A stretch of 64,000 nucleotides of DNA from Gymnothorax reevesii (taxonomy: Eukaryota; Chordata; Actinopteri; Anguilliformes; Muraenidae): assembly GCA_029721435.1 (NCBI GenBank), contig CM056574.1:310001-374000 (forward strand), given 5' to 3'. Position numbers and translations under genes: made by a program. Under the pieces are notes generated by a model that was not told the DNA's origin, ran no database searches, and saw only the letters and a program-made list of their open reading frames with translations. Below, in pieces: positions 19,099-29,155 of this stretch; positions within the stretch are counted from its first letter, which is position 1; the number at the start of each line of letters is the position of its first letter.

Positions 19099-20826
19099 TT
19101 GCATGCAGCTTGTGACCTAGCCAAAGAGAACTTGAAATCAAGTCAGGGAAAAATGAAAACTTGGTATGATCATAAGGCTAGAAGCCGTGAGTTTAAACCA
19201 GGAGACAAGGTCCTTGTGTTGTTTCCCTTGCAGTCCAATCCATTGCAGGCTAGATTTCATGGTCCTTATGAAATTCTGACAAAACTCAATGATCTCAATT
19301 ACATTGTGAAGACTCCAGATAGGAGAAAACCAAAACAGTTGTGTCACATTAACATGCTGAAGCCTTATCATGACAGAAATGCTAGGGTTGCAGCTGTCAC
19401 TTCAGATTCTCCTATGGTCGAAACGTGTGAAGATGTAAAACTCCAGCACTTAGAACCCTCACAGAGAGATCAGTTTGAGAGGTTGATCAAGAAATATGAG
19501 GATTTGTTTCCTCATGTTCCAAAGAGAGTTACTATAGCCTCTCATGATGTAGATGTTGGTGATGCCAAACCAATAAAACAGCATCCATACCGGATGAATC
19601 CTGAAAAGAGAAAGATTGCTGAGAAAGAGGTTGAGCACATGTTAAAACATGATATTATCAGACCTTCCAACTCCGATTGGAGTTCACCCTTTGTGCTAGT
19701 TCCAAAACCTGATGGAAGTACTAGATTCTGTACAGATTATCGCAAAGTCAATGCTGTAACTAGAACTGATGTGTCTCCAATGCCTAGGATTGATGATTGT
19801 ATTGATAGTGTAGGGCAAGCAAAGTTTCTGACCAAGATTGATTTATTGAAGGGTTATTGGTGTGTGCCTTTAACTGAGAGGGCCAAGAGCATCTCTGCTT
19901 TTGCTACACCATCTGGATTGTACCAGTATGAAGTCCTACCCTTTGGCATGAAAAATGCCCCAGCCACGTTCCAAAGGATGATACAGTCTACAATCGCCGG
20001 ATTGCCACACACGGGTGCGTACATCGATGACCTGATCACATGGAGTGACTCCTGGGATGAACATCTAAAAGATGTAGAGACGTTGTTCCAGCGCCTGACC
20101 CAGGCTAACCTGACTGTTAACCTGAGCAAGAGTGACTTTGGTTGTGCTACTGTCACCTATCTTGGCTACGTCATAGGCCAGGGTAAGGTGGCACCCATAA
20201 ATGCTAAAGTCCAAGCCATCATGGACTTTCCAGTTCCTGACAACAAAAAAGCTTTGCGCCGCTTCCTTGGAATGATCGGGTACTACCGCAAGTTCTGCAA
20301 GAACTTTGCTGAGATTGCTCTCAGTCTAACTAACCAACTGAAGAAAGGCGTAAAGTTCACCTGGGATGATGCATGCCAGAGAGCCTTCGATCGCCTGAAG
20401 TCTCTGCTGTGTCCCTTCCCCGTGCTCAAATCTCCTGACTTCAACAAACCGTTCTCCATCGCGGTCGATGCTAGCGACCAAGCTTGTGGATCTGTGCTCC
20501 TACAGAGAAGTGACTCTGATGACATTGAGCATCCCGTGGCATACTTCTCCAGGAAGTTCAATCGCCACCAAAGGAACTATTCCACAATAGAGAAGGAACT
20601 GTTAGCTCTGGTCCTCTCTTTACAACACTTTGAGGTTTATGTTTGTACAGGACAAAAGCCAATGATTGTGTACACTGACCACAATCCGTTAATGTTTTTG
20701 AGTAAGATGAAAAACGAGAATCGGAGATTGTTGAATTGGAGTTTGATTTTACAGGAGTTTGACTTGGAAATTAAGCATGTGAAGGGTACAGACAATGTAA
20801 TTGCTGATTGCTTATCCCGTGTTTGA
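19099..20826 (+). CDS. Gypsy pol part 2: integrase tail, reverse transcriptase, RNase H
   Basis: 575 aa, in the same frame as part 1 and separated only by the TAG, so the two are one polyprotein with a single interruption. Residues ~25-95 hold the integrase C-terminal GPY-like module (KPGDKVLVLFPL ... FHGPYEILTKL ... CHINMLKPYH). RT follows with QHPYRMNPEKR, IIRPSNSDWSSPFVLVPKPD, FLTKIDLLKGYWCVPL (motif A), LPFGMKNAPATFQRM and AYIDDLITWSDSW (catalytic YIDD). RNase H: FSIAVDASDQACGSVLLQ, YSTIEKELLALVLSLQHF and VYTDHNPLMFL, ending IADCLSRV. All core residues appear intact. Confidence 0.9.
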   Translation: MHAACDLAKENLKSSQGKMKTWYDHKARSREFKPGDKVLVLFPLQSNPLQARFHGPYEILTKLNDLNYIVKTPDRRKPKQLCHINMLKPYHDRNARVAAVTSDSPMVETCEDVKLQHLEPSQRDQFERLIKKYEDLFPHVPKRVTIASHDVDVGDAKPIKQHPYRMNPEKRKIAEKEVEHMLKHDIIRPSNSDWSSPFVLVPKPDGSTRFCTDYRKVNAVTRTDVSPMPRIDDCIDSVGQAKFLTKIDLLKGYWCVPLTERAKSISAFATPSGLYQYEVLPFGMKNAPATFQRMIQSTIAGLPHTGAYIDDLITWSDSWDEHLKDVETLFQRLTQANLTVNLSKSDFGCATVTYLGYVIGQGKVAPINAKVQAIMDFPVPDNKKALRRFLGMIGYYRKFCKNFAEIALSLTNQLKKGVKFTWDDACQRAFDRLKSLLCPFPVLKSPDFNKPFSIAVDASDQACGSVLLQRSDSDDIEHPVAYFSRKFNRHQRNYSTIEKELLALVLSLQHFEVYVCTGQKPMIVYTDHNPLMFLSKMKNENRRLLNWSLILQEFDLEIKHVKGTDNVIADCLSRV

Positions 20827-20959
20827 ATGTGTATATATATATCATGTGTTTGAATATTGTATGATATGTATATATAGACAAGTGTTCACTTAACCATTTT
20901 GAATTGAAAAGAAAAATTTTGCCTTTATGAGTCAAAATATTTCCCTTTTGGAATGGAGG

Positions 20960-21437
20960 TGTAATGTGAATATAGGCCACTAGATGGCAGTATTTACCTT
21001 TTTTTTTGTTAAGCTCAGACTGGAGTCATGTTTAGACATGTCCTGGACATGTCTGGGGCAAGTCTCAGAAAATAAAAAAAAAGAGGTCTAAATGTGGGTG
21101 GGGTCTACAGGAGAGTATATAAGGAAAAGAATTGAGACAGTAAAGTAGTAGGAGAAATTGCAAGAAGATGACCAGACCTGCCATTCTGTTCAAGACCTGT
21201 GACGTTTCTTTTGTGGATTTCTTTGCCTGTTTTTGAGCATTTTCATTATCCAGGACATCACCAAGCCACCCCACAAAAAGGGACTGTAAATATTTCTTTT
21301 TTTTTTCCTATTCAATCTTGGTCAGTTTAGTTAGTTGTTGTGTTTAATTAAATGTGTTTAAGTTTTTAAAACTGTGTCTGTCATCCCTTGCTGTTGCTGT
21401 TGTGTTATTAATGTAATCACAAATTGGGGCCATAACA
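20960..21437 (+). repeat. 3' LTR of Gmr1-like element
   Basis: 478 bp, same ends as the 5' LTR, preceded by a purine-rich tract (GGAATGGAGG, 20950-20959) fitting a polypurine tract for plus-strand priming. It is followed by AATT, the target duplication, and then Tc1 sequence. Confidence 0.88.
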
Positions 21438-21614
21438 AATTTGAGTTGAGCTCAGAAATTGAGTATTAAATTTCACCGGTGTAATGATTGGTATGAGTAA
21501 ACGAGTGCGGTGTACCCAGACACTGCTCAGACAGAATGAGCAGTACTCAGACAAACCTTGGGCCGGGGACTATAAAAGGCCACACCAAAATGTTGGATTT
21601 TGTCAGATGCAGCC

Positions 21615-22591
21615 ATGCCTCAGATGTCTCAAATTATGCGGGAGCGTGCCATTGGCATGCTGAATGCTGGAATGTCCATCAGAGGGGTCGCTGCACAGCT
21701 GAATGTTCACTACAGTACAATAGTTCGTCTACGACAGCGTTTCTGACAGACTGGAAGCACTGCGAACAGGCCTCATCGGCTTCGTCCACGTGTGACCACC
21801 CCTGCTCAGGATCGTCACATCCGGCTGGTGCACTTGCGTGAACGTTTCAGACCAGCAACACGCACGGCCGATGAGACAGTCGGTCTGAACAATAGATGAA
21901 TCTCTGCTCAAACAGTTCGCAACCGCCTCCGAGAAGCAGAATTGCATGCTCGACGACCTCACCGTGGGCTGGACCTCACAGATGTACGCCGCCGGAATCG
22001 TCTCGCATGGGCTAACGCACACTTCCGGTGGCCCTTGGCATGATGGAGAAATGTGCTGTTCACAGATGAATCAAGATTCAACGTGTATCACGCGGATGGG
22101 AGACATTGTGTATGGCGCCGTGTCGGTGAACAGTTTGCTGACACAAATGTCGCCCGGAGAGTCGCCCATGGCGGAGGCTGTGTCACACAGACAGAGAACT
22201 CCATTGCATTTCATCGATGGCAACTTGAACGACCAAAGGTACCGTGATGAGATCCTCGCACTAACTGTAGTACCGTTTGTCCAACAGCATAATGTTAATG
22301 ATAACGCCCGTCGCTAGGGTCTGCACCCAGTTCCTCACAGCTCAGAATGTTCAGGTGCTGGTCTGGCCCGCATATTCGCCCGACATGTCGCCCATAGAAC
22401 ACGTTTCGGATGCTCTGGATCGGCGTATCCGGGACTGTGTTCCAGTCCCAGGTAATGTTCGGCAACTCCGGAGAGCGCTCCAGGAGGAGTGGAACAACAT
22501 TTCACAAGCCACCATAGACACTCTGGTAAACTCCATGTGTAGGAGATGTGTCGCGTTGAGATATGCGCGTGGCGGACATACGCGATACTAA
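21615..22591 (+). pseudogene. Tc1-like transposase, multiple stops
   Basis: Cut-and-paste transposase of the DD34E/D group. The N-terminal helix-turn-helix is readable from the ATG at 21615: MPQMSQIMRERAIGMLNAGM, then VAAQLNVHYSTIVRLRQRF, followed by TGA. The same frame continues through further in-frame TGAs to NVLFTDESRFNVYHADG (second catalytic aspartate). The C-terminal part (22277-22591, shifted frame) has VLVWPAYSPDMSPIEHVSDAL, with catalytic D and the downstream acidic residue, and ends LRYARGGHTRY. At least three stops and one frameshift make it non-functional. Confidence 0.8.
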
Positions 22592-23697
22592 ACTGTGAAA
22601 TTTATGGTATCCACCCCTGCCCTGTTGAAACTGTTGCCAAACTTTTGATTGTGCGTGTATCAAGGTGTAACGGACATCAATATGATCAGTATAGATGTCT
22701 TTATCATGTCGTAAAATTTGCTGAGGTTCACATTATCCCATATGTAATAAAATTCACAAAACATCTGGTGGTGCTTTTATATTTTTGTTCAGTGTAAATT
22801 ATCACGTTGAGAAAGGTTGAGAAAAAGAAAATGATATTATTTGGAAGTTTTAAGAGTGGCATAAAGAGAGCCCAGAAGGCTGCAGTTTGGAAAACTATTG
22901 CTGCTGCGGTAAACACCGTTGGGGTGGAAAACCGGAGTGCAGCAGAAGGTTGATTTCATTCATTAATAAATCAAAGTGACTATTCGCACTTATCAAAGTC
23001 CGTCCAAGCGCAAAAATTGATCGAAATTCGTGTTAGACGCACTTATAAGTGTGGCCAAGATGCACATTTCTCCATTGCCCATGCTTATTTTAGGTGTGTC
23101 CAAAGCTAATTTTTTTTTCTTGGCCAAACTTGTTTTAAGTGGTGGGGGAGCGCCGCTGTGAAAGTAACTCTGGACGAAAGTGACACGGCGATTTACTCAC
23201 AGCCATTCGCACTTCGATGCGTCATACTAGGTCAGCACATGCAGCTCCCGCCTCTCTCCAGACCCGCGAACATTCCTCAGGCGCCCAGTCTTCCTCGCGG
23301 CACAAGACCGGGAAGACTGTTTTCCACAGGGGTGAGTAAATTCAGATGAATGTTAAACTTTTTCGATTTAAAGATTGTCTTTATTGCTCCATGTGTCAAT
23401 GTCAGGAGTCACTGTTGGCACTGAAGTAGCAACAGTTACATTCGTCCCTCTCTGCTAATCCAGCCGCATTTTGTGTTTACAAGCTCAATAAAAATGTGTG
23501 TTATGTTTTACCGACAGAAAATGCCAAGAGTTAGGGTCAGAACTACCCAGAGAGGAACGGTTGATCCAGAGGTTTACGTGAGGGCCTTTTTTGATGTCCG
23601 AAGAGGCGAGAGTATAAGGAGGGCAGCAGAGGTGCATGCCGTTTGTCATGTGACCCTGTTCAGGTACTGCAAGAGGAGGGCAGAGGCAGGAGGGCAG

Positions 23698-24318
23698 CAG
23701 ACCAGGGCCCCGGGGTACAGGGGTCACAACAGAGTCTTCACAGAAGAACAGGAGAGGAGACTGCAGCAGACCGGGGCCCCGGGGTACAGGGCTCACAACA
23801 GAGTCTTCACAGAAGAACAGGAGAAGAGACTGCAGCAGACCGGGGCCCCGGGGTACAGGGCTCACAACAGAGTCTTCACAGAAGAACAGGAGAAGAGACT
23901 GCAGCAGACCGGGGCCCCGGGGTACAGGGCTCACAACAGAGTCTTCACAGAAGAACAGGAGAAGAGACTGCAGCAGACCGGGGCCCCGGGGTACAGGGCT
24001 CACAACAGAGTCTTCACAGAAGAACAGGAGAAGAGACTGCAGCAGACCGGGGCCCCGGGGTACAGGGCTCACAACAGAGTCTTCACAGAAGAACAGGAGA
24101 AGAGACTGCAGCAGATCAGGGCCCCGGGGTACAGGGCTCACAACAGAGTCTTCACAGAAGAACAGGAGAAGAGACTGCAGCAGACCGGGGCCCCGGGGTA
24201 CAGGGCTCACAACAGAGTCTTCACAGAAGAACAGGAGAAGAGACTGCAGCAGACCGGGGCCCCGGGGTACAGGGCTCACAACAGAGTCTTCACAGAAGAA
24301 CAGGAGAAGAGACTGTAG
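23698..24318 (+). repeat. Coding minisatellite, nine 69-bp units
   Basis: Exactly nine 69-bp units, each encoding 23 residues of the form QTGAPGYRAHNRVFTEEQE plus KRLQ. Only the first (G/R substitutions) and the seventh (QIRAPG) differ noticeably, so the array is young or homogenised. The unit duplicates the segment that normally occurs once, between the psq helix-turn-helix and the CENP-B domain. The last unit ends in TAG where CAG would be expected. Confidence 0.92.
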
Positions 24319-24417
24319 GCAGATATAAAGAGAGCAGCCCATATATATTTTGGCCTGAGTCCTAAAGAGGTGGGAGTAACACCGGCGCACATAGAGCTAC
24401 ACCACTACCAACATATG

Positions 24418-24510
24418 GCAAGCACCTCCGCTCCGGTTCTGCCCCGGCACTGAGCCTGATCAGCTGGAGCCGGGGTAGATCCGGGGCAGATCCGGAGCGG
24501 AGGTGCTTGC
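24418..24510. repeat. Inverted repeat inside transposase intron
   Basis: Arms GCAAGCACCTCCGCTCCGG (24418) and its complement ending 24510, continuing about 30 bp with one mismatch, separated by a GC-rich centre of about 32 bases. It fills half of intron 1 of the pogo-like gene. It could be a small fold-back insertion; no target duplication was recognised. Confidence 0.75.
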
Positions 24511-25551
24511 TGTCTGGTAATTAACCTCTTTCTTTATGCTTTTTTAGGTGCGAAAGTTTGCATATGAGCTGGCCGAAAATATTGGCCTCAAAACTCCATT
24601 TTCATGGAGGAAAAACCAGATGGCAGAGAAGGATTGGCTCTCCTCCCTCTGCAAGCGCAACAAAACCCTGTCCATCCGTCGACCTCAAACCACAAGCACG
24701 TCCCGTTCCACCAGCTTCAACAAGACCAATGTGACCACGTTTTTTAACAACTTAAACACTGTCCTCACCCGCTATAATTTTGAAGCAAATGACATCGGGA
24801 ACATTGATGAAACAGGTAAAAATTTATATTCAGATAAATTTAAAAGCAACAGTGATTTACAACAGCTATAATTGATTTCACTAATTATTTCCGGTACCGC
24901 AACGGTTCAAGTGCCAGACAAAGTCATTGCCACCAAGGGCCAGCGCCAGGTCGGTGCTGTGACCTCTGGGGAAAGAGGGACATTGGTGACTGTTGCCTTT
25001 GCTGCCAACGCACAAGGCAACTTTGTTCCCCCTTACTTTATCTTCCCAAGAAAGAAGTTCCATGACCACTTAATCCGGGATGGTTCCCTGGCTGCACTGG
25101 TTCTGCTAATGGATCGGGATGGATGGAGGAGACAGATTTTTTGGGCATTTTACAGCATTTTGCTAGACACACTAATGTGAATGCTGCTGCTACTCTTAGA
25201 CAATCATGCATCACACCTCTCTGTGGGAGCTATTGACTTTTGCAAGTCACATGGCATTGTACTCCTGTCTTTTCCACCCCACTGCTCCCACCGTCTTCAG
25301 CCGCTCGACCGGAGCGTTTTTGGCCCACTGAAGCACTACATTAACAGAGCAGCAGACAATTGGATGCGAATGAACTCTGGAAGAACTTTGACCATCTACA
25401 ACATTCCAGGTCTTGTGGCTAAAGCTCTGCCTCTGGCTGCGACACCAAGCAGCATTTCCTTTGGGTTCGAGTGTAACGGTATCTGGCCCTTGAATTCAGA
25501 TATTTTCAGTAAGACAGACTTTGCTCCAACTTTTGTGACTGTCCGTCCCAC

Positions 25552-27421
25552 ACCAGCGCCAGCTCCATCACCAGCGCCCTCTTCATCACCAGCGCCAGCT
25601 CCATCACCAGCGCCCTCTTCATCCCCAGCGCCAGCTCCATCACCAGCACCCTCTTCATCACCAGCGCCAGCTCCATCACCAGCGCCCTCTTCATCACCAG
25701 CGCCAGCTCCATCACCAGCGCCCTCTTCATCACCAGCGCCAGCTCCATCACCAGCGCCCTCTTCATCACCAGCGCCAGCTCCATCACCAGCACCCTCTTC
25801 ATCACCAGCGCCAGCTCCATCACCAGCGCCCTCTTCATCACCAGCGCCAGCTCCATCACCAGCACCCTCTTCATCACCAGCGCCCTCTTCATCACCAGCG
25901 CCAGCTCCATCACCAGCGCCCTCTTCATCACCAGCGCCAGCTCCATCACCAGCGCCCTCTTCATTACCAGTGCCAGCTCCATCACCAGCGCCCTCTCCAT
26001 CACCAGCGCCCTCTTCATCACCAGCGCCAGCTCCATCACCAGCGCCCTCTTCATCACCAGCGCCAGCTCCATCACCAGCACCCTCTTCATCACCAGCGCC
26101 AGCTCCATCACCAGCGCCCTCTTCATCACCAGCGCCAGCTCCATCACCAGCGCCCTCTTCATCACCAGCGCCAGCTCCATCACCAGCGCCCTCTTCATCA
26201 CCAGCGCCAGCTCCATCACCAGCGCCCTCTTCATCACCAGCACCAGCTCCATCACCAGCGCCCTCTTCATCACCAGCGCCAGCTCCATCACCAGCGCCAG
26301 CTCCATCACCAGCGCCCTCTTCATCACCAGCGCCAGCTCCATCACCAGCGCCCTCTTCATCACCAGCGCCAGCTCCATCACCAGCGCCCTCTTCATCACC
26401 AGCGCCAGCTCCATCACCAGCGCCCTCTTCATCACCAGCGCCAGCTCCATCACCAGCGCCCTCTTCATCACCAGCGCCAGCTCCATCACCAGCGCCCTCT
26501 TCATCACCAGCGCCAGCTCCATCACCAGCACCCTCTTCATCACCAGCACCAGCTCCATCACCAGCGCCCTCTTCATCACCAGCGCCAGCTCCATCACCAG
26601 CGCCAGCTCCATCACCAGCGCCAGCTCCATCACCAGCACCCTCTTCATCACCAGCGCCAGCTCCATCACCAGCGCCCTCTTCATCACCAGCGCCAGCTCC
26701 ATCACCAGCGCCCTCTTCATCACCAGCGCCAGCTCCATCACCAGCGCCCTCTTCATCACCAGCGCCAGCTCCATCACCAGCGCCCTCTTCATTACCAGCA
26801 CCAGCTCCATCACCAGCGCCCTCTTCATCACCAGCGCCAGCTCCATCACCAGCGCCCTCTTCATTACCAGCGCCAGCTCCATCACCAGCGCCCTCTTCAT
26901 CACCAGCGCCAGCTCCATCACCAGCGCCCTCTTCATCACCAGCGCCAGCTCCATCACCAGCTCCATCGCCAGCGTCTGCTCCATCACCAGCGCCCTCTTC
27001 ATCACCAGCGCCAGCTCCATCACCAGCGCCAGCTCCATCACCAGCGCCAGCTCCATCACCAGCGCCCTCTTCATCACCAGCGCCAGCTCCATCACCAGCG
27101 CCAGCTCCATCACCAGCGCCCTCTTCATCACCAGCGCCAGCTCCATCACCAGCGCCCTCTTCATCACCAGCGCCAGCTCCATCACCAGCGCCCTCTTCAT
27201 CACCAGCGCCAGCTCCATCACCAGCGCCCTCTTCATTACCAGCACCAGCTCCATCACCAGCGCCCTCTTCATCACCAGCGCCAGCTCCATCACCAGCTCC
27301 ATCGCCAGCGTCTGCTCCATCACCAGCGCCCTCTTCATCACCAGCGCCAGCTCCATCACCAGCGCCCTCTTCATCACCAGCGCCAGCTCCATCACCAGCT
27401 CCATCGCCAGCGTCTGCTCCC
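25552..27421 (+). repeat. Coding minisatellite, 36-bp PAS repeat, about 1.87 kb
   Basis: About 50 copies of a 36-bp unit encoding [12 protein letters not shown], with 12- and 18-bp variants and rare SLP or SPASAP substitutions. Length changes are all multiples of three, so the frame stays open to a stop at 27446-27448. The complementary strand is also open (25506-27461), reading [12 protein letters not shown]; this follows from the unit having a length divisible by three and lacking stops on both strands and is not evidence for a gene. Confidence 0.93.
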
Positions 27422-27448
27422 TTGAGACACCATAATTTTTATAAATAG

Positions 27449-28455
27449 ACAAATTGCACATTAAACATTTTCACGTTTGAAGCCAATTAAAATGTTTAAA
27501 ACAAATGTCTGGCTGTTTTTGCTTCTGTTTTAATGACAGTAATTTTAAAAGATTCCAGTAAATTTGATCACGTTACTTTTGCCCTGCCCTTGCAGTACTT
27601 TCATCTCGACTGGATGGGTCGAAAGTAGCAATGTGGAACTTCCGTTCAATGTCAAACTATGCCGAAGTCAATACAGGTATATATGGTGATGTTTTAGCAC
27701 CTGATATTGACAGAGCACACACGAAAGTAATTAATCGCTGCAAAATTTTTTTCGGTCTGTAACGTTATCTTTTAAAATGACGTCCATGTAAAAAAATTTT
27801 ACTTTCGAATCAGCTCTCTCTTACTTTCTATAAGCTGCACTGGAATGGTCATCAACTGCTGCATTTATAAGTGTGGCAAAGAAAAAAATTCAGCATTGGT
27901 CACACGTATAACTGCGAATAACATCGGCCTTAACAAATTCAATTTATAGATCCATGATATTTCATGTTATATAGCCTACATAATTGACAATCCAAATGCT
28001 TTACATGTAGGTTAAAAAAATTGTTTGATTTTAAGATCGCCACCGACAAACGGGCTGCGGCTGCCGCAGCGCACGGACCGGTGAAGGCCGACCAGACGCG
28101 AACCTCCAGCCGTCACTGTTCGTGGAGCAGTGCTCCCCCTCCATCATGGGAATATGAGGCGGTGTGAAGACAGATGAATCCCCACCGCCTCAATCGGAGC
28201 TGCATGAGGGTAATTGTTAAAATACAGTCTGCGGAGATCACTGTTCATTGCCCTGTTATTGTAGGCTATTACTCTATGACATTTTATTGGGTGCCACTCA
28301 AAACGAGCAGCCACTTAATTGTCACTTTCCCGGAGGAGATCTCCTCTGTGCCGAAAGTTCTTCTCACGTTGGACAGAATCTTATTCCTCTAACAACAGCA
28401 GATCTCCCATTGTCAAAATGTTATTATGGTCAAGTGTCCGGAGGTCGATATATAC
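27449..28455. other. Non-coding remainder of the nested stack
   Basis: 3' flank of the pogo-like gene, with an AATTAAAA run near 27486 that could be its polyadenylation region, then AT-rich sequence and the Harbinger-like fragment at 28011-28160. TTATAAGTGTGGC occurs both at 23043 and 27865, on the two sides of the pogo-like gene. I could not identify pogo terminal repeats. Nothing else is recognisable. Confidence 0.4.
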
Positions 28456-28852
28456 TGTAATGTGAAAAAAATGCCACTAGATGGCAGTATTGGCCTTTTT
28501 TTGTTAAGCCCAGTCTGGAGCTAGGTTTGGGCTTGTCCTGGGCATGTCTGAGAGGGGAAGTCCCAGAGAATTGAAAAAAAGTCTGGAAAGTGGGAGGGGG
28601 CTGCAAAAGAGTATATAAGGAGAAAAATTGAGAGAGTAAAGTAGTAGGAGAAATTGCAAGGAGAAGGATACATTTGACCAGACCTGTCACTCTTTTCAAG
28701 ACCTGTGAAGTTTTGTTGTGGATTTTTACCTACGTTGGGGCATTTCCCTTTCCCAGGACATCGCAACATAAAAACTCCATCTTAGTTACCGCGGGACTGA
28801 ACTATCTTATTTTCTTTATTATTTCAATCTTTGTCAGGCTTTGTTTTATTAA
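28456..28852 (+). repeat. Partial LTR related to the Gmr1-like family
   Basis: Starts TGTAATGTGAAA and tracks the 478-bp LTR at 15736 over its first ~380 bp (CACTAGATGGCAGTATT, GTATATAAGG, AGTAAAGTAGTAGGAGAAAT), but with many substitutions and small indels. It breaks off near TTTATTAA without the terminal CA. It is a diverged subfamily copy; no internal gag or pol adjoins it. Confidence 0.75.
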
Positions 28853-29155
28853 CCCTTTCATGCATGGTGGTCACTACAGTGTACAGCTGTTTAAAAGTGT
28901 CTTTCTCTATATATGCCAGTAATTTTGGGCACTGCTGCATAAAGTCCACTCTTGTGGGAAGCTACTGCATCATCCCATACAAAAAATCCCATTGGCAGGT
29001 CATTGCAATGGGAAAAAGTGGTTATTTATAGAAGTCAACGGAAAACGTGACACCTGTGTCGTGTCTTCCTGTTCGAGCCCACGGGCAGTTTGCACACCTC
29101 ACTAATGGACCACTGCATGGGTGGAAATCTCCTGACGTTAGTGCTCTTGGGTTAA
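28849..29155. mobile_element. Possible TTAA-flanked (piggyBac-type) MITE
   Basis: TTAA at 28849-28852 is followed by CCCTTTCATGCATGG, and CTCTTGGG is followed by TTAA at 29152-29155. Termini starting CCC and flanked by TTAA suit piggyBac-like elements. The inverted match between the ends is very short, so this rests mainly on the left terminus and the TTAA pair. No coding capacity. Confidence 0.35.

Larger units (their letters stand above)
15736..21437 (+). mobile_element. Gmr1-like Ty3/Gypsy LTR retrotransposon (IN before RT), nearly intact
   Basis: Complete 5702-bp element. Both LTRs are 478 bp (15736-16213 and 20960-21437), begin TGTAATG, end ATAACA, and differ at about six sites by eye. 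The 4-bp duplication AATT flanks it (15732-15735 and 21438-21441). Gene order is gag, zinc knuckle, protease, integrase, then RT and RNase H. This order is shared with copia elements but unusual for Gypsy, and defines the Gmr1 group first described in Atlantic cod. Damage seen: two stops and a frameshift or small deletion in gag, and one TAG between integrase and RT. A second copy lies at 61970-64000 (-). Confidence 0.9.
15609..22794 (+). mobile_element. Tc1/mariner element interrupted by a Gypsy retrotransposon
   Basis: The ends are inverted: CACTGAACAAAAATAT at 15609 and its complement ending 22794, with about 28 bp matching at two mismatches. TA dinucleotides flank at 15607-15608 and 22795-22796, the standard Tc1 target duplication. 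Without the 5.7-kb Gypsy insertion the element would be about 1.5 kb, the normal size. The transposase gene (21615-22591) is on the + strand. It inserted into the Myb-like frame of a Harbinger-like element, and removing it leaves that frame continuous. Confidence 0.85.
23473..27448 (+). pseudogene. pogo/CENP-B-like (DDE_1) transposase gene with in-frame tandem expansions
   Basis: DNA-binding and cleavage protein of the pogo superfamily. Probable start at 23521 (MPRVRVRTTQRG), a psq-type helix-turn-helix (SIRRAAEVHAVCHVTLFRYC), nine 23-aa repeats, then YFGLSPKE, an intron (24370-24547, GT...AG), VRKFAYELAENIGLKTPFSW and a CENP-B-like region ending at NIDETG (first catalytic D). A second likely intron (24816-24893) has lost its acceptor AG. 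Then [46 protein letters not shown] (second D) and [20 protein letters not shown]. The C-terminus (from ~25552) is a 620-aa Pro/Ala/Ser repeat. A TAG at 24316-24318 and frameshifts near 25085-25180 show inactivation. Confidence 0.8.
15338..28455 (+). mobile_element. Harbinger-like DNA transposon remnant hosting nested insertions
   Basis: Its pieces lie at 15338-15606, 22797-22948 and about 28011-28160. The left edge may be GGCCCTCATTTATCAAAC (15338), a plausible Harbinger terminus. Coding evidence is a Myb/SANT-like protein that Harbinger elements carry as a second gene. Codons for KHFSEEE end at the Tc1 insertion (TA at 15607-15608). On the other side the same frame continues LRKVEKKKMILFGSFKSGIK ... 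AAVWKTIAAAVN. A further piece, FDFKIATDKRAAAAAH, resumes at 28022 behind a possible acceptor. I found no Harbinger transposase and no right terminus. The name is inferred from the Myb-like segment. Confidence 0.5.

Noticed and set aside
23485..24390. 301-aa minus-strand ORF with LLLFFCEDSVVSPVPRGPG repeats
   Set aside because: Shadow of the nine-unit 69-bp array; no independent support.
25506..27461. 651-aa minus-strand ORF ([12 protein letters not shown] repeats) as a protein gene
   Set aside because: Pure complement of the PAS minisatellite; open only because the unit is a multiple of three without stops.
23043..27877. 13-bp direct repeat TTATAAGTGTGGC on both sides of the pogo-like gene as a target duplication
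   Set aside because: Pogo elements duplicate TA only; 13-mers repeat by chance in 64 kb. Kept only as a note.
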